64,000 nt of DNA from Candidatus Latescibacterota bacterium (GTDB taxonomy: Bacteria > JAAXHH01), in the NCBI GenBank assembly GCA_022822725.1, contig JAJEAN010000001.1, positions 124,001-188,000 of the forward strand. Reading direction: 5' to 3'. Made by a program: the position numbers and the translations under genes. Below the pieces are notes generated by a model, which saw only the letters and a list, made by a program, of their open reading frames with translations, made no database searches and had not been told where the DNA came from. Shown in pieces: positions 55,817 to 64,000 of the stretch; within the stretch, counting starts at the first letter, position 1, and each line of letters begins with the position of its first letter.

Positions 55817-57070
55817 TCAGTGATCGAACAGGTCCAGCGTCGCCGGGGATCCTCCGGGGGGCTCCACCGCCATGCCGTCTAGGATTCCGAGGAGGTCGCG
55901 GGCCACGGGAGTCCGCCGGAATCTGTAGATCTCGCCGGGCAGCCCCGACGAGGATTCGTCGTCCACGGCGAGGTCGTCGGAAATCGCCAGGATCAGGTTG
56001 GGCGGACCGTGGCCTCTGAGCAGGTCCAAACGCGTCCGGACCGCCGAGGAACGCCAGTAACCGAGGAAATCCAGGTACACTTTCGTCCCTGCGGTCGGAT
56101 GGGTAAAGACGTAGTCAGGGACCAGCACGCCCCGGCCTCCGAGGTCGATGATTTCCGATCCGGCCGTCATGCGCCAGACCGTTTTCAGCCGGCCGAATCG
56201 TTCTTCGAGCCAGGCCACTTCTTCGGGCATCCACTGGCCCGTGGAGGGACCGATGGGTTTGAGTCCCGTTTCCGGCGTAAGCCTGAACTCGCCTTCCCGG
56301 CGCCTGGCGCCCCAGGTGACGGAAGCGGCGATACGCCAGTTCCCGCAGTGCAGGACCGCGGGCAGAAACTGGGCGATCTGCAGTCCGTAGCGCTGGGAGG
56401 ACTTGAAGAGCGCCATGGGGCCGTCGATATGGATGTGGTATTTTCCCGGACCGGTCTGGCGGATCTCGTGGAGCAGCCGGAAGAACTTCAGTTTCCGGAA
56501 GAGATCGCGGTAACGGGCCGGGGTCTCGCCCTCGACGTGCAGGTCGAGTTCCGTCGCCCGCAGGAGGACGGCCTGGGCCAGGGCGACATTGTACCTGCCC
56601 AGGAGCCACTCCGGGGAGCAGGACTTGAAAGACTCCAGCCGTTCGGCCGCCTTGAGATCAGCGTAGAAGGCCCGGTCGACCTCCTGCGCTTCAATGCCGG
56701 CCGATTTCGCCGCCTCGGCCAGAACGGTCTCCCGGTCGACGCGGACCCGGTCCGTGTCCCGGTAAGCCGCCGCCGCCGCTTCGAAGATCCTGCTTCTCAG
56801 TTCCACCGGGTCGACGGGCGAAGCGGACGCGAACGTACAGCGATCCTTCAACAGCTTGCTCAGGCCGCGGTGAAACAGGAAGTCCGTTCCCGCGCCCGTG
56901 ATATCCGCGAGTTCTTCATCGAGTTCCTGCCGGGATCCGCCTGCATGGCTTTCGAAGGCGTGGATCAGCGTTCCGGCCACGCCCAGGTGCTCCCCGCTCG
57001 CTTCGTCGATGTAAGGAAGCTGGATCTGTCCCTTGCGGAACCGGACGCGGAGCAGGTCGCCCGTCAGCAT
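55817..57070 (-). CDS. DUF790 family / Bax1-like nuclease partner of XPB
   Basis: MLTGDLLRVRFRKGQIQLPYIDEASGEHLGVAGTLIHAFESHAGGSRQELDEEL; nuclease-like LVPDYVFTHPTAGTKVYLDFLGYW. Confidence 0.85.
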   Translation of the reverse strand: MLTGDLLRVRFRKGQIQLPYIDEASGEHLGVAGTLIHAFESHAGGSRQELDEELADITGAGTDFLFHRGLSKLLKDRCTFASASPVDPVELRSRIFEAAAAAYRDTDRVRVDRETVLAEAAKSAGIEAQEVDRAFYADLKAAERLESFKSCSPEWLLGRYNVALAQAVLLRATELDLHVEGETPARYRDLFRKLKFFRLLHEIRQTGPGKYHIHIDGPMALFKSSQRYGLQIAQFLPAVLHCGNWRIAASVTWGARRREGEFRLTPETGLKPIGPSTGQWMPEEVAWLEERFGRLKTVWRMTAGSEIIDLGGRGVLVPDYVFTHPTAGTKVYLDFLGYWRSSAVRTRLDLLRGHGPPNLILAISDDLAVDDESSSGLPGEIYRFRRTPVARDLLGILDGMAVEPPGGSPATLDLFDH

Positions 57071-58482
57071 GTCGCCTCCTCCCCGGGCGAAGGTTTCCGG
57101 TAGGCACTGTGCTGCCTGCGCCGGGAACTCGCGTATTCCTCGCCCGTCTGCTCGGCCACCAGTTCGTAGAGCAATGCGTGCTTCCCCTCGACACGGCGCA
57201 GGATCCGGCCGAGACGCTGCACGTGCTCCCTCACGCTGCCGGTGCCGGAAAGTACCACGGCGATGTTGGCTTCAGGGACGTCGACGCCTTCGTTCAGCAC
57301 GCGGGACGTGACCAGGAAGGGGTATCTGCCCGTGTTGAATGCCGCCAGGATGTCCTGGCGCTCTTTGACCTTCGTCTGGTGCGTGATGGCGGGGACGAGG
57401 AACCTGCGCGAGATCCGGTATACCGATTCGTTGTCGCTGGTGAAAATGAGCATGCGGTCGCGGCGGTGCTGCCGGATCAGCCGCTCCAGGACGCGCAACT
57501 TGGCCTGTGAACCCTGGGCGATGGTCTTCTGGGTCCGGTAGGCCGTGAAGGCCCTTCGCCCTTCTTCGCTCCGCGACGTCGCCGCCAGGAAACGTACCCA
57601 TCCACCGGGGCCGGACAGGGCGATACGCTGGCTGTCCAGGAAAGCCCGGTAGATGTTTCTCGCCTCCTGGTACTCCGTCCGCTCCTCCGGAGAAAGACGC
57701 ACGCTGATCTTTATGGTCTCGTATCCGGAAAGGTACTCCCCGCTCAGCGAACGGATCTCCTGGCGGTAGGCCGTATCGCCGATCGCGTCCCGCAGGAGGT
57801 GTTCCGCTCCGTCCTCCCGTTCGAGCGTGGCGGTCAATCCCAGCCGATAGGGCGCCAGGGACAGGTCGGCGGTCATCAGGTAGGAGGGACCGGGCAGGTG
57901 GTGGCATTCGTCGAAGACCACGAGTCCGAACCGGTGGCCGAACCGCTCCATGTGCAGGTACGCGGAATCGTAGGTGGACACGGAGACGTGCTCGACGTCG
58001 TAATATCCCCCGCCGATCAGCCCGACTTCGGTGTCGAACTGGCTGGAGATCACACCGTACCACTGCTGCATCAGGTCGATGGTCGGCACGACCACCAGCG
58101 TGCTGCGCTGGACGCGCGCCATGCACATGAGCGCGACGAACGTCTTTCCCGCGCCGGTCGGCAATACGACGATGCCCCTTCCGCCCGTCTGCCACCAGGC
58201 GTCCACGGCTTCCTGCTGGTAGGGAAAGGGGGACCGGTCCGACTGGAAGGAAAGATCCAGTTTCTCGTAGGAACGGGCCTCGTCCTGGTACGGGATGTCC
58301 CTGTCGGCGAGCAGCGTAATGATCTCGCGATAATGCCGCGCCGGAGCCCGGTGCAACGCCACGCGCCGGTCGAACGCACAACCGGGCAGGGACAACGCGT
58401 CCACCTGGTCCCGGTCGCCGTGCACCAGGATGGTCCCGTGGTCGAATTCGAGCCTGAGCATGGGTTTCGGCCTTACGCGCAC
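57064..58482 (-). CDS. XPB/Ssl2-family DEAD/DEAH-box helicase
   Basis: PYQQEAVDAWWQTGGRGIVVLPTGAGKTFVAL, VVFDECHHLPG, LGLTATLEREDG, LVTSRVLNEGVDVPEANIAVVLSGTGSVREHVQRLGRILR; overlaps DUF790 start (ATGCTGA). Confidence 0.92.
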   Translation of the reverse strand: MRVRPKPMLRLEFDHGTILVHGDRDQVDALSLPGCAFDRRVALHRAPARHYREIITLLADRDIPYQDEARSYEKLDLSFQSDRSPFPYQQEAVDAWWQTGGRGIVVLPTGAGKTFVALMCMARVQRSTLVVVPTIDLMQQWYGVISSQFDTEVGLIGGGYYDVEHVSVSTYDSAYLHMERFGHRFGLVVFDECHHLPGPSYLMTADLSLAPYRLGLTATLEREDGAEHLLRDAIGDTAYRQEIRSLSGEYLSGYETIKISVRLSPEERTEYQEARNIYRAFLDSQRIALSGPGGWVRFLAATSRSEEGRRAFTAYRTQKTIAQGSQAKLRVLERLIRQHRRDRMLIFTSDNESVYRISRRFLVPAITHQTKVKERQDILAAFNTGRYPFLVTSRVLNEGVDVPEANIAVVLSGTGSVREHVQRLGRILRRVEGKHALLYELVAEQTGEEYASSRRRQHSAYRKPSPGEEATC

Positions 58483-58542
58483 GCAGCGGTGCGCGGTGGC
58501 ACGCAGCGGCCCGCAGTGCCGCGTGGGATGGAGTGGACCGGG

Positions 58543-59760
58543 TTATTCCCGTTCTTCGAACAGTTCGTCCCGCCGGGTGGCGAGCACCTCCTTCAACGCG
58601 TCGATGAACCGGTCGATATCCTCGTAACTGTCGTAGAAGTGGGTAGAAATGCGAAATACGGGCTGGCCGCCTGCGCCGGTGGAGGCGATCTGGATGCGGT
58701 ATTCCTCCCACATCAGCTCTACGACTTTGCGGAGATTGCAGCCATCCAGTGTGAAGGAGGTCAGGAATCCGGACATCTCGGGTCCGGGAGGCACGGTCAT
58801 GCGGGCACCTTCGATCTCCGTCGTAATCAGTTCGCGCAGGTACCGGGCCAGGCCGAGGCAATAGGGCCTGATCCGGTCTTCCCACCCGATGCCCAGTTGA
58901 AAATCGATGGCGGCGCCCAGTCCGGCGAGGTGCGTCGTATCGCGGGTACCCGTCACATCGAACCGCCCGGCATGGCCGTAGGGCGCGGTATTGTATCCCA
59001 GAATGGGCGCCGGCAACGCGCTCAGATACGGATCCGCGACATAGCAGATGCCCGTCCCCTTGGGCGCCAGCAGCCACTTGTGCGTACTGCTGGCATAGAA
59101 ATCGCATCCCCAGGCTTCGAGGTCGACCGGAACCATGCCGACCGCATGAGCGCCGTCCACCACGGCCACGGCGCCGTGGCTATGGGCCAGGGCGGTCAGC
59201 TCGCCGACAGGAGCGACAAGACCGGTGGTGCAGTAGACATGCGAGAAGACCATGACCTGGGTACGGGGCGTGATTTGTGCGGCGAAGGCTTTGACGATCT
59301 CCTCAGGCGATTCGGGAGGCGTCGGCAGCGGCACCTTCCGGATCAGGACGTGCTGCGTATTAGACATGTGTTCCCACATGCGCTGGACGGAAGGATATTC
59401 CTGGTCGCTCATCAATACTTCACCGCCGGGCTGCAGGGGCAATCCGCGGGCGGGTATGTTCATGCCCATCGTTGTGTTGAGCACCAGGGCCGTGTTTTTC
59501 GCGGAAGCCCCGACAAAATCGGCGACTTTCTCGCGGGCCGACTCGACCAGGGGGCCCATGAGGCGGCCGCCCTGGTTGTACAACGGGTTCGCCTCTACCT
59601 TGCGCAGCCACTCGATCACCTGCTCGATGACCGGTCTCGCCGATGGACCCACCGAGCCGCCCTGCAGGAACGTGACACCTTCCTCCAGGTAGAACTGGCG
59701 GCGTATATCCGCCCAGAACGCCCGGTCCTCATCGGTGATGGGTTTGTCGCGTGCGGCCAT
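58543..59760 (-). CDS. Class V aminotransferase-fold PLP enzyme (isopenicillin-N-epimerase/cysteine-desulfurase-like)
   Basis: VVDGAHAVGMVPVDLEAWGCDFYASSTHKWLLAPKGTGICYV. Confidence 0.9.
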   Translation of the reverse strand: MAARDKPITDEDRAFWADIRRQFYLEEGVTFLQGGSVGPSARPVIEQVIEWLRKVEANPLYNQGGRLMGPLVESAREKVADFVGASAKNTALVLNTTMGMNIPARGLPLQPGGEVLMSDQEYPSVQRMWEHMSNTQHVLIRKVPLPTPPESPEEIVKAFAAQITPRTQVMVFSHVYCTTGLVAPVGELTALAHSHGAVAVVDGAHAVGMVPVDLEAWGCDFYASSTHKWLLAPKGTGICYVADPYLSALPAPILGYNTAPYGHAGRFDVTGTRDTTHLAGLGAAIDFQLGIGWEDRIRPYCLGLARYLRELITTEIEGARMTVPPGPEMSGFLTSFTLDGCNLRKVVELMWEEYRIQIASTGAGGQPVFRISTHFYDSYEDIDRFIDALKEVLATRRDELFEERE

Positions 59761-59944
59761 GTGGGTACACGCCTCCTTTCACGGGATCTCATGGTCTCGA
59801 ATATGGACGGTTCCGCCTGCTTGAAATGTGGAGGAGATCGCCCCAATGTCAAGGGGATTAACGGCTTATCCGAGGTCGTATACTGTGCTGCGATGTGGGC
59901 ATCCGATCTTGACAGCGGTCCGGGGAAGCGTAAGTTATGAAGCC

Positions 59945-61402
59945 ATGACCCGTCCTAACGTCATTTTCATCATGGCAGACCAGATGCGCGGCGACTGCAT
60001 GAGTTGCGACGGCCATCCCGTGGTGGAAACGCCCAACCTGGATCACCTGGCCGCCCGGGGCACGCGGTTTCCCCACGCCTACACCGCGGTGCCGTCCTGC
60101 ATTCCCGCCCGTTCGACCGTGATGACCGGCATGGACCAGTGGCATACGGGCGTCCTCGGCATGGGGCGGGGACAGGGTCCCATACCCAACGACTTCCCCC
60201 ATACCCTGGCCGGCACGCTCGCGGACGACGGGTATGCGACTCACCTGGTCGGCAAGGGCCACTTCACGCCGCAACGGGCGGACATGGGGTTTCAGTCGGC
60301 GGAACTGGACGAGTCCGGCCGTTTGTTCGCCCAGGGCCTGCGGGACGAGTACCGGCAGTGGTTCGACCGGGAGAAAAAGCGGGACATCACCCCGGACGAT
60401 CACGGGGTCAACTGGAATTCGTGGATCGGGCGGCCCTGGCACACGGAAGAGTATCTCCATCCAACCGCCTGGACCATGAGCCGGGCGATTCACTACATCG
60501 CGCAGCGGGACCGCGCCAAACCCTTCTTTCTCAACATCAGCTTCGCCCGGCCCCATTCACCGTACGTGCCGCCCGGATGGTACTTCGACCTGTACCATGA
60601 CCGGGAAACCCCGCCGCCATACATCGGCGACTGGGCGGACATGCACGATGTGCCCTTCGACGCCACGGACGTGAACGCCTGGCACGGGAAGCAATCGGCC
60701 TCGCGCATACACCGCGGAAGGGCCGGGTATTACGGAGAAATCTCCTTCATCGATACCCAGATCGGCCGGCTCAAGAACTGGATGGAACGGTACCAGCCCG
60801 AGGCCTGGTCCAACACCTGGGTCATCTTCACGTCCGATCACGGCGACATGGTGGGCGACCACCACCTGTGGCGCAAGACCTACGCCTACGAGGGCAGCGC
60901 GAGGATTCCGCTGATCGTCTGCCCGCCGGCCACCTGGGACGGGCAGGTGAAGTCACCCGTTGCCGGCGGCGTGGCCGAACTCCGCGACATCATGCCGACG
61001 ATCCTGGACGCGGCCGGTGTGGAGGCGCCGCCCACGGTGACGGGCAGCAGCCTGCTTCCATTAGTCCGGGGCGACGCGGAAGGCTGGAGAGCCTACATTC
61101 ACGGCGAGCATTGCTGGTGCTACGCGCCCGAACAGGAAATGCAATACGTGACGGACGGCCATCGGAAGTTCATCTGGCTGCCGCGCATCGGCCGGAAGCA
61201 GTTCTTCGACCTGGACGAGGACCCCGGCGAGTGCCGCAACCTGGTGGGCAATCCGGCCTATGAACAGGAAGTGGAAAAGTGGGAGGGATGTCTCGTGTCG
61301 GAACTCGAGGCGCGGGACTGCGGATGGGTGGTGGACGGCAGACTGCACTGCCCGGACGAACCGTTGGTCTCACCGTTCAAGGATGTCCGGTACCAGGGTT
61401 GA
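59945..61402 (+). CDS. Sulfatase (Cys-type)
   Basis: MTRPNVIFIMADQMRGDCMSCDG; sulfatase signature PSCIPARSTVMTG; WVIFTSDHGDMVGDHHLWRKTYAYEGSARIPLIV. Confidence 0.95.
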   Translation: MTRPNVIFIMADQMRGDCMSCDGHPVVETPNLDHLAARGTRFPHAYTAVPSCIPARSTVMTGMDQWHTGVLGMGRGQGPIPNDFPHTLAGTLADDGYATHLVGKGHFTPQRADMGFQSAELDESGRLFAQGLRDEYRQWFDREKKRDITPDDHGVNWNSWIGRPWHTEEYLHPTAWTMSRAIHYIAQRDRAKPFFLNISFARPHSPYVPPGWYFDLYHDRETPPPYIGDWADMHDVPFDATDVNAWHGKQSASRIHRGRAGYYGEISFIDTQIGRLKNWMERYQPEAWSNTWVIFTSDHGDMVGDHHLWRKTYAYEGSARIPLIVCPPATWDGQVKSPVAGGVAELRDIMPTILDAAGVEAPPTVTGSSLLPLVRGDAEGWRAYIHGEHCWCYAPEQEMQYVTDGHRKFIWLPRIGRKQFFDLDEDPGECRNLVGNPAYEQEVEKWEGCLVSELEARDCGWVVDGRLHCPDEPLVSPFKDVRYQG

Positions 61403-61483
61403 ACCAGGCCGGCAGGCAGGATCCGGACCGAGTGAACGGAGACGCTGAACAGCCTTGACGGGGCCTTGCCGTTTTGATACACA

Positions 61484-62620
61484 ATGGACTGGCTGGTTGG
61501 TCACGAGAGGGTCACGAGAGAGGAACAGGCTTTGGACGAAATCGGAACGCGCAAGGAAGACCTGGATACCCCGGTCCTCTGGGTTGACCTGGATCGTCTC
61601 GAAAACAACATTTGCACCGTGGGTCAACGGCTGAAGCAAGCCGGCGTGGACTGGCGCCCGCACATCAAGGGGGTCAAGATTCCGGCGATCGCCCACCGGT
61701 TGCTGAAGGCCGGCGCCATCGGGGTCACCTGCGCCAAACTCGGCGAGGCCGAGGTCATGGCCGCGGGCGGCGTCGAGGACATCCTCATCGCCAACCAGGT
61801 GGTGGGACCGCCGAAATACATCCGCCTGGCCCATCTCTGCAGGCAGGCGGACGTGAAGGTCGCCGTCGACAGCGACGCCACGCTGGAGGACCTGGGCCGC
61901 ACCGCGATGGAAACCGGCGTCGAGATCGGCGTGCTCATCGAATTGAACACGGGGATGGAACGCGCCGGCGTCCGGCCCGGTGAACCGGTCGTCGAACTCG
62001 CACGGAAAGTCCACCAGACTCCCGGACTGCGGTTTCGGGGCGTCATGGCCTGGGAGGGACACGCCTGCGTCGATGAAGACTCCGACTGGAAACACGGGGA
62101 GATCCGGCGGGCCGTGGGAGATCTGGTGGACTCCGCGCAGCGCTGCCGGGCCGCGGGACTGCCCTGCGATATCGTGAGCGGCGGCGGGAGCGGCACATTG
62201 TCGGTCACGCCCGACCTGGAAGGGATCACCGAGATCCAGGCGGGCGGTGCGATCTTCAACGACGTGATGTACACCCTGTGGGGGGTTCGGACCGACCCGG
62301 CCATCTTCGTCCACGTGACGGTCACCAGCCGCCCCGAACCGGACCGGCTGATCGTGGACGCCGGGTTCAAGACGGTGCCCGCGTGGTTCGGCATGCCCAT
62401 GCCGGTGGGCGTTCCCGACGTGCAGAGCGTGCGCATGTCCGCGGAACACGGCACCGTGACCTTCAACATACCGAATCACGAGATCGCCGTAGGGGACAAA
62501 CTGGATCTCATGGTGGCCTACACCGACGTCACCCTGTTCCTCCACGACCACCTCTACGGAATCCGCAACGGGGTCGTCGAGACCGTCTGGCCCATCGTCG
62601 GCCGCGGAAAGCTGCGCTGA
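61484..62620 (+). CDS. D-threonine aldolase / DSD1-family, alanine-racemase-fold PLP enzyme
   Basis: LDTPVLWVDLDRLENNI; WRPHIKGVKIPAIAHRLLKAGAIGVTCAKLGEAEVM; GGGSGT; HDHLYGIRNGVVETVWPIVGRGK. TTG at 61532 is an alternative start. Confidence 0.9.
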   Translation: MDWLVGHERVTREEQALDEIGTRKEDLDTPVLWVDLDRLENNICTVGQRLKQAGVDWRPHIKGVKIPAIAHRLLKAGAIGVTCAKLGEAEVMAAGGVEDILIANQVVGPPKYIRLAHLCRQADVKVAVDSDATLEDLGRTAMETGVEIGVLIELNTGMERAGVRPGEPVVELARKVHQTPGLRFRGVMAWEGHACVDEDSDWKHGEIRRAVGDLVDSAQRCRAAGLPCDIVSGGGSGTLSVTPDLEGITEIQAGGAIFNDVMYTLWGVRTDPAIFVHVTVTSRPEPDRLIVDAGFKTVPAWFGMPMPVGVPDVQSVRMSAEHGTVTFNIPNHEIAVGDKLDLMVAYTDVTLFLHDHLYGIRNGVVETVWPIVGRGKLR

Positions 62621-62723
62621 ACCGGGCGGAAACCACGCCGAACCGGGCGGCACTTCGGCCAAACCGGGCGGAAACCACGCCGAACCGGGCGGCACTTCGA
62701 CCGAACCGGGCGGCCCTTCGGCC
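62619..62723. repeat. Five 21-bp tandem units in A-B-A-B-B' order
   Basis: A gaaccgggcggaaaccacgcc; B gaaccgggcggcacttcggcc; units start at 62619, 62640, 62661, 62682, 62703. Confidence 0.95.
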
Positions 62724-62751
62724 GAATCAAACATCAGGAAACGCATCGGTC

Positions 62752-63642
62752 ATGACTGAAACGTCCAGATACACTGCGCTGACCGGATCCGGTTTCGGAG
62801 CCGAACTCGGGAACGTGGACCTCGCGCGGCTCGATGAAGCCTTGGCCAACGAGGCCGTGGACGCGTTTCACGATGCGGGCGGGCTGGTGGTCATCCGCAA
62901 CCAGGGACATATCGGACCCGCCCACCTCCGCCGGTTCGTGACCCGGTTCGGCACGCCCGAAGGCAACGAGAAATACGATCCGGCCTTCCTGGTTCCGGCG
63001 TTCCCCGACATACTGCGCATCGGGAACGCAAAGGAGAACGGGAAGTACACCGCGCTTTTCATCCAGGCGGACCCGCCGCCGCTGCTGTGGCACATGGACG
63101 ATTCCTTCCGCCATCCCCAGCCGATCGGGTCCTGCCTGTTCTGTGTCCGCACACCTCCCGAGGGCGGAGAAACGGCGTTCGCGGGCATGACCGCGGCCTT
63201 TGAGGACCTGCCGGACGACGTCAAAGCACGCATCGAGTCCATCCGCACCGTCCATTCCTACAACCATCTCAACGAGCTGCTCAGGAAGAAGAACCCGCAC
63301 CGGCCTCCGCTCAACAAAGCACAATTGGCGCAATTCCCACCGATCGTCCGACCCCTGGTCGCGCGGCACCCGGAAACCGGTCGCAGATCGCTTTATCTCC
63401 CCCTCTGCCACATCGAATCCGTCGAAGGGCTGGAAAAAGCGGAAGGCGAAGCACTGCTGAGCGACCTGCAGACCCACGCGACCGGAGAAGACTACACCTA
63501 CATGCACCGGTGGCGTCCAGGCGACCTGGTGGTCTGGGACAACCGGTGCACACTCCACGCCCCGACGCCCTTTGACGACACGCGCTACGAACGGCTCATG
63601 TACCGGCTCACCTTCAGCGGACGCCAGATTTCCGGGTTCTGA
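62752..63642 (+). CDS. TauD/TfdA-family 2OG dioxygenase
   Basis: AFHDAGGLVVIRNQGHIGPAHLRRFVTRFGTPEG; LLWHMDDSFRHPQPIGSCLFCVRTPPEGGETAFAGM; MHRWRPGDLVVWDNRCTLHAPTPFD. Confidence 0.92.
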   Translation: MTETSRYTALTGSGFGAELGNVDLARLDEALANEAVDAFHDAGGLVVIRNQGHIGPAHLRRFVTRFGTPEGNEKYDPAFLVPAFPDILRIGNAKENGKYTALFIQADPPPLLWHMDDSFRHPQPIGSCLFCVRTPPEGGETAFAGMTAAFEDLPDDVKARIESIRTVHSYNHLNELLRKKNPHRPPLNKAQLAQFPPIVRPLVARHPETGRRSLYLPLCHIESVEGLEKAEGEALLSDLQTHATGEDYTYMHRWRPGDLVVWDNRCTLHAPTPFDDTRYERLMYRLTFSGRQISGF

Positions 63643-63665
63643 TCGGCCGGGGCCGGGGTCCGCTG

Positions 63666-63725
63666 TAGACGGGACCCGTGTGGACGGGACCCGTGTGGAC
63701 AGGACCCGTGTGGACGGGACCCGTG
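63666..63725. repeat. Four 15-bp tandem units (tggacgggacccgtg)
   Basis: tagacgggacccgtg/tggacgggacccgtg/tggacaggacccgtg/tggacgggacccgtg, ending 3 bp before the rtcB ATG. Confidence 0.95.
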
Positions 63726-63728
63726 CAA

Positions 63729-64000
63729 ATGCGAACCGAACGCTACGGAGAGGATGCGGACGCTTTGGCAAATCGCATACCCTACCGGCAGTGGGGACAG
63801 GATCTGGACGCGCAGTCGATCCAGCAGATGGAACGGGCCTGTTCCCTGCCCGTGGCACTGGCCGCCGCACTGATGCCGGACGCCCACGTGGGTTACGGCC
63901 TGCCCATCGGCGGCGTGCTGGCCACGGACAACGCGGTAATACCCTACGCCGTGGGCGTCGACATCGCCTGCCGGATGAAGATGACCGTCCTGGACCTGCC
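63729..64000 (+). CDS. rtcB: RtcB-family RNA ligase, 3'-truncated by window edge
   Basis: MRTERYGEDADALANRIPYRQWGQDLDAQSIQQMERACSLPVALAAALMPDAHVGYGLPIGGVLATDNAVIPYAVGVDIACRMKMTVLDL; not in the ORF track. Confidence 0.88.
   Translation, partial: MRTERYGEDADALANRIPYRQWGQDLDAQSIQQMERACSLPVALAAALMPDAHVGYGLPIGGVLATDNAVIPYAVGVDIACRMKMTVLDL

Noticed and set aside
57272-59940. Long overlapping ORFs (611 aa minus, 713 aa plus) over the XPB/aminotransferase genes
   Set aside because: Low-complexity Arg/Pro/Gly-rich translations opposite or out of frame with clear conserved proteins.
62619-62723. Possible CRISPR array
   Set aside because: Units are contiguous 21-mers with no unique spacers and no cas genes nearby.
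1-64000. tRNA, rRNA, transposase or prophage genes
   Set aside because: None recognised on reading both strands; a tRNAscan/Infernal and ISfinder run would be needed to exclude them fully.

Overview
High-GC bacterial chromosomal window of about 64 kb. The lineage is uncertain; the abundance of 2OG/phytanoyl-CoA-type oxygenases and the PKS type suggest a marine or symbiont-type uncultured phylum, but that is inference. Coding is dense, with no rRNA, tRNA, CRISPR or obvious transposase. From left to right: a 5'-truncated RelA/SpoT gene with a Tat-signal aminotransferase and a GT2; hsp20 and MscS; an ion-homeostasis operon (SLC12-like APC transporter, MscS-like channel, stand-alone MgtE-N/CBS protein, MgtE); a RimB-like protease, a RimK with a C-terminal RCK_C-like domain, and an AstE-like protein; a cobalamin salvage region (cbiB, cbiZ, B12 riboswitch with terminator, btuD/btuC-like, PduO); a 1403-aa protein combining four Cache-like units, a Calx-beta-like domain and a beta-barrel; two 2OG oxygenases; a 2-oxoacid dehydrogenase E1a/E1b/E2 operon running into a 3.5 kaa type I PKS whose second module ends in an apparently dead AT; a discrete ACP; an NCS2 transporter with a C-terminal ATPase-like domain; a putative hydroxylysine-degradation locus (APH-M23-class III aminotransferase fusion, PhyH genes, ALDH7); an FG-GAP protein; a bacterial XPB helicase/DUF790(Bax1-like) pair; a sulfatase, a D-threonine-aldolase-like enzyme, a TauD-like oxygenase and a truncated RtcB. 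The main unlisted signal is a set of short tandem repeats whose units are all multiples of 3 bp (6, 9, 15, 21, 39), found in linkers, termini and intergenic leaders of unrelated genes. All calls come from reading motifs; no database search was run.
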